From positions 1 through 5,170 of the forward strand of contig JAJBTR010000132.1 of assembly GCA_020860745.1 (NCBI GenBank): DNA of 5,170 nt, written 5' to 3'. Of this stretch, positions 5,168-5,170 are shown in pieces (the first letter of the stretch is position 1; every line of letters begins with the position of its first letter). The notes under the pieces were generated by a model that was given only the letters and a program-made list of their open reading frames with translations, was not told where the DNA came from and did no database searches. The DNA comes from Lachnospiraceae bacterium (lineage in GTDB: Bacteria > Bacillota > Clostridia > Lachnospirales > Lachnospiraceae). Position numbers and translations under genes: made by a program.

Positions 5168-5170
5168 TCA

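Overview
The window looks like a chromosomal segment from a Gram-positive, low-to-mid GC member of the Clostridia, most likely Lachnospiraceae. This is inferred from strong AAGGAG/AAAGGAGG ribosome binding sites, sigma-A-type promoters, a RarA beginning MDLFDYMRE, a class Ic aspartate aminotransferase, and a secreted PcsB-like coiled-coil/NlpC-P60 wall hydrolase. I have no taxonomic marker, so the family-level call is an inference. Every supported gene is on the minus strand, so transcription runs from high to low coordinates.

Layout in the direction of transcription. (1) 5170-4861 is an AT-richer, gene-decay zone. It has a 42-codon protein-like open frame of unknown origin (5042-5167), then a broken 3' end of a type I restriction-modification specificity gene (hsdS). 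The hsdS C-terminal helix is still readable, but across three frames, and is interrupted by a 29-nt hairpin insertion. (2) A good sigma-A promoter (4831-4859) follows and drives rarA (3320-4642), an AAA+ replication-fork maintenance ATPase. (3) The 294-bp gap between rarA and the next gene is mostly filled by a 216-bp element (3050-3265) with 35-bp near-perfect inverted terminal arms and further nested pairing. It is either a MITE-like mobile element or a structured RNA leader. (4) 1733-3025 encodes a complete class Ic aspartate aminotransferase with a strong ribosome binding site and a weak terminator. (5) 135-1562 is a promoter-bearing gene for a secreted peptidoglycan hydrolase: signal peptide, PcsB-type coiled coil, Ser-rich linker made of 27-bp tandem repeats, NlpC/P60 domain. 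A single in-frame TAA at 582-584, inside the linker, separates the coiled coil from an otherwise intact catalytic domain. (6) 1-95 holds a strong bidirectional terminator and a GC-rich inverted repeat at the window edge.

The three main genes are not an obvious pathway: one acts in DNA replication and repair, one in amino-acid metabolism, one in cell-wall remodelling. The points most worth a second look are the 216-bp inverted-repeat element, the nonsense codon in the tandem-repeat linker of the wall hydrolase, and the eroded hsdS fragment upstream of rarA.
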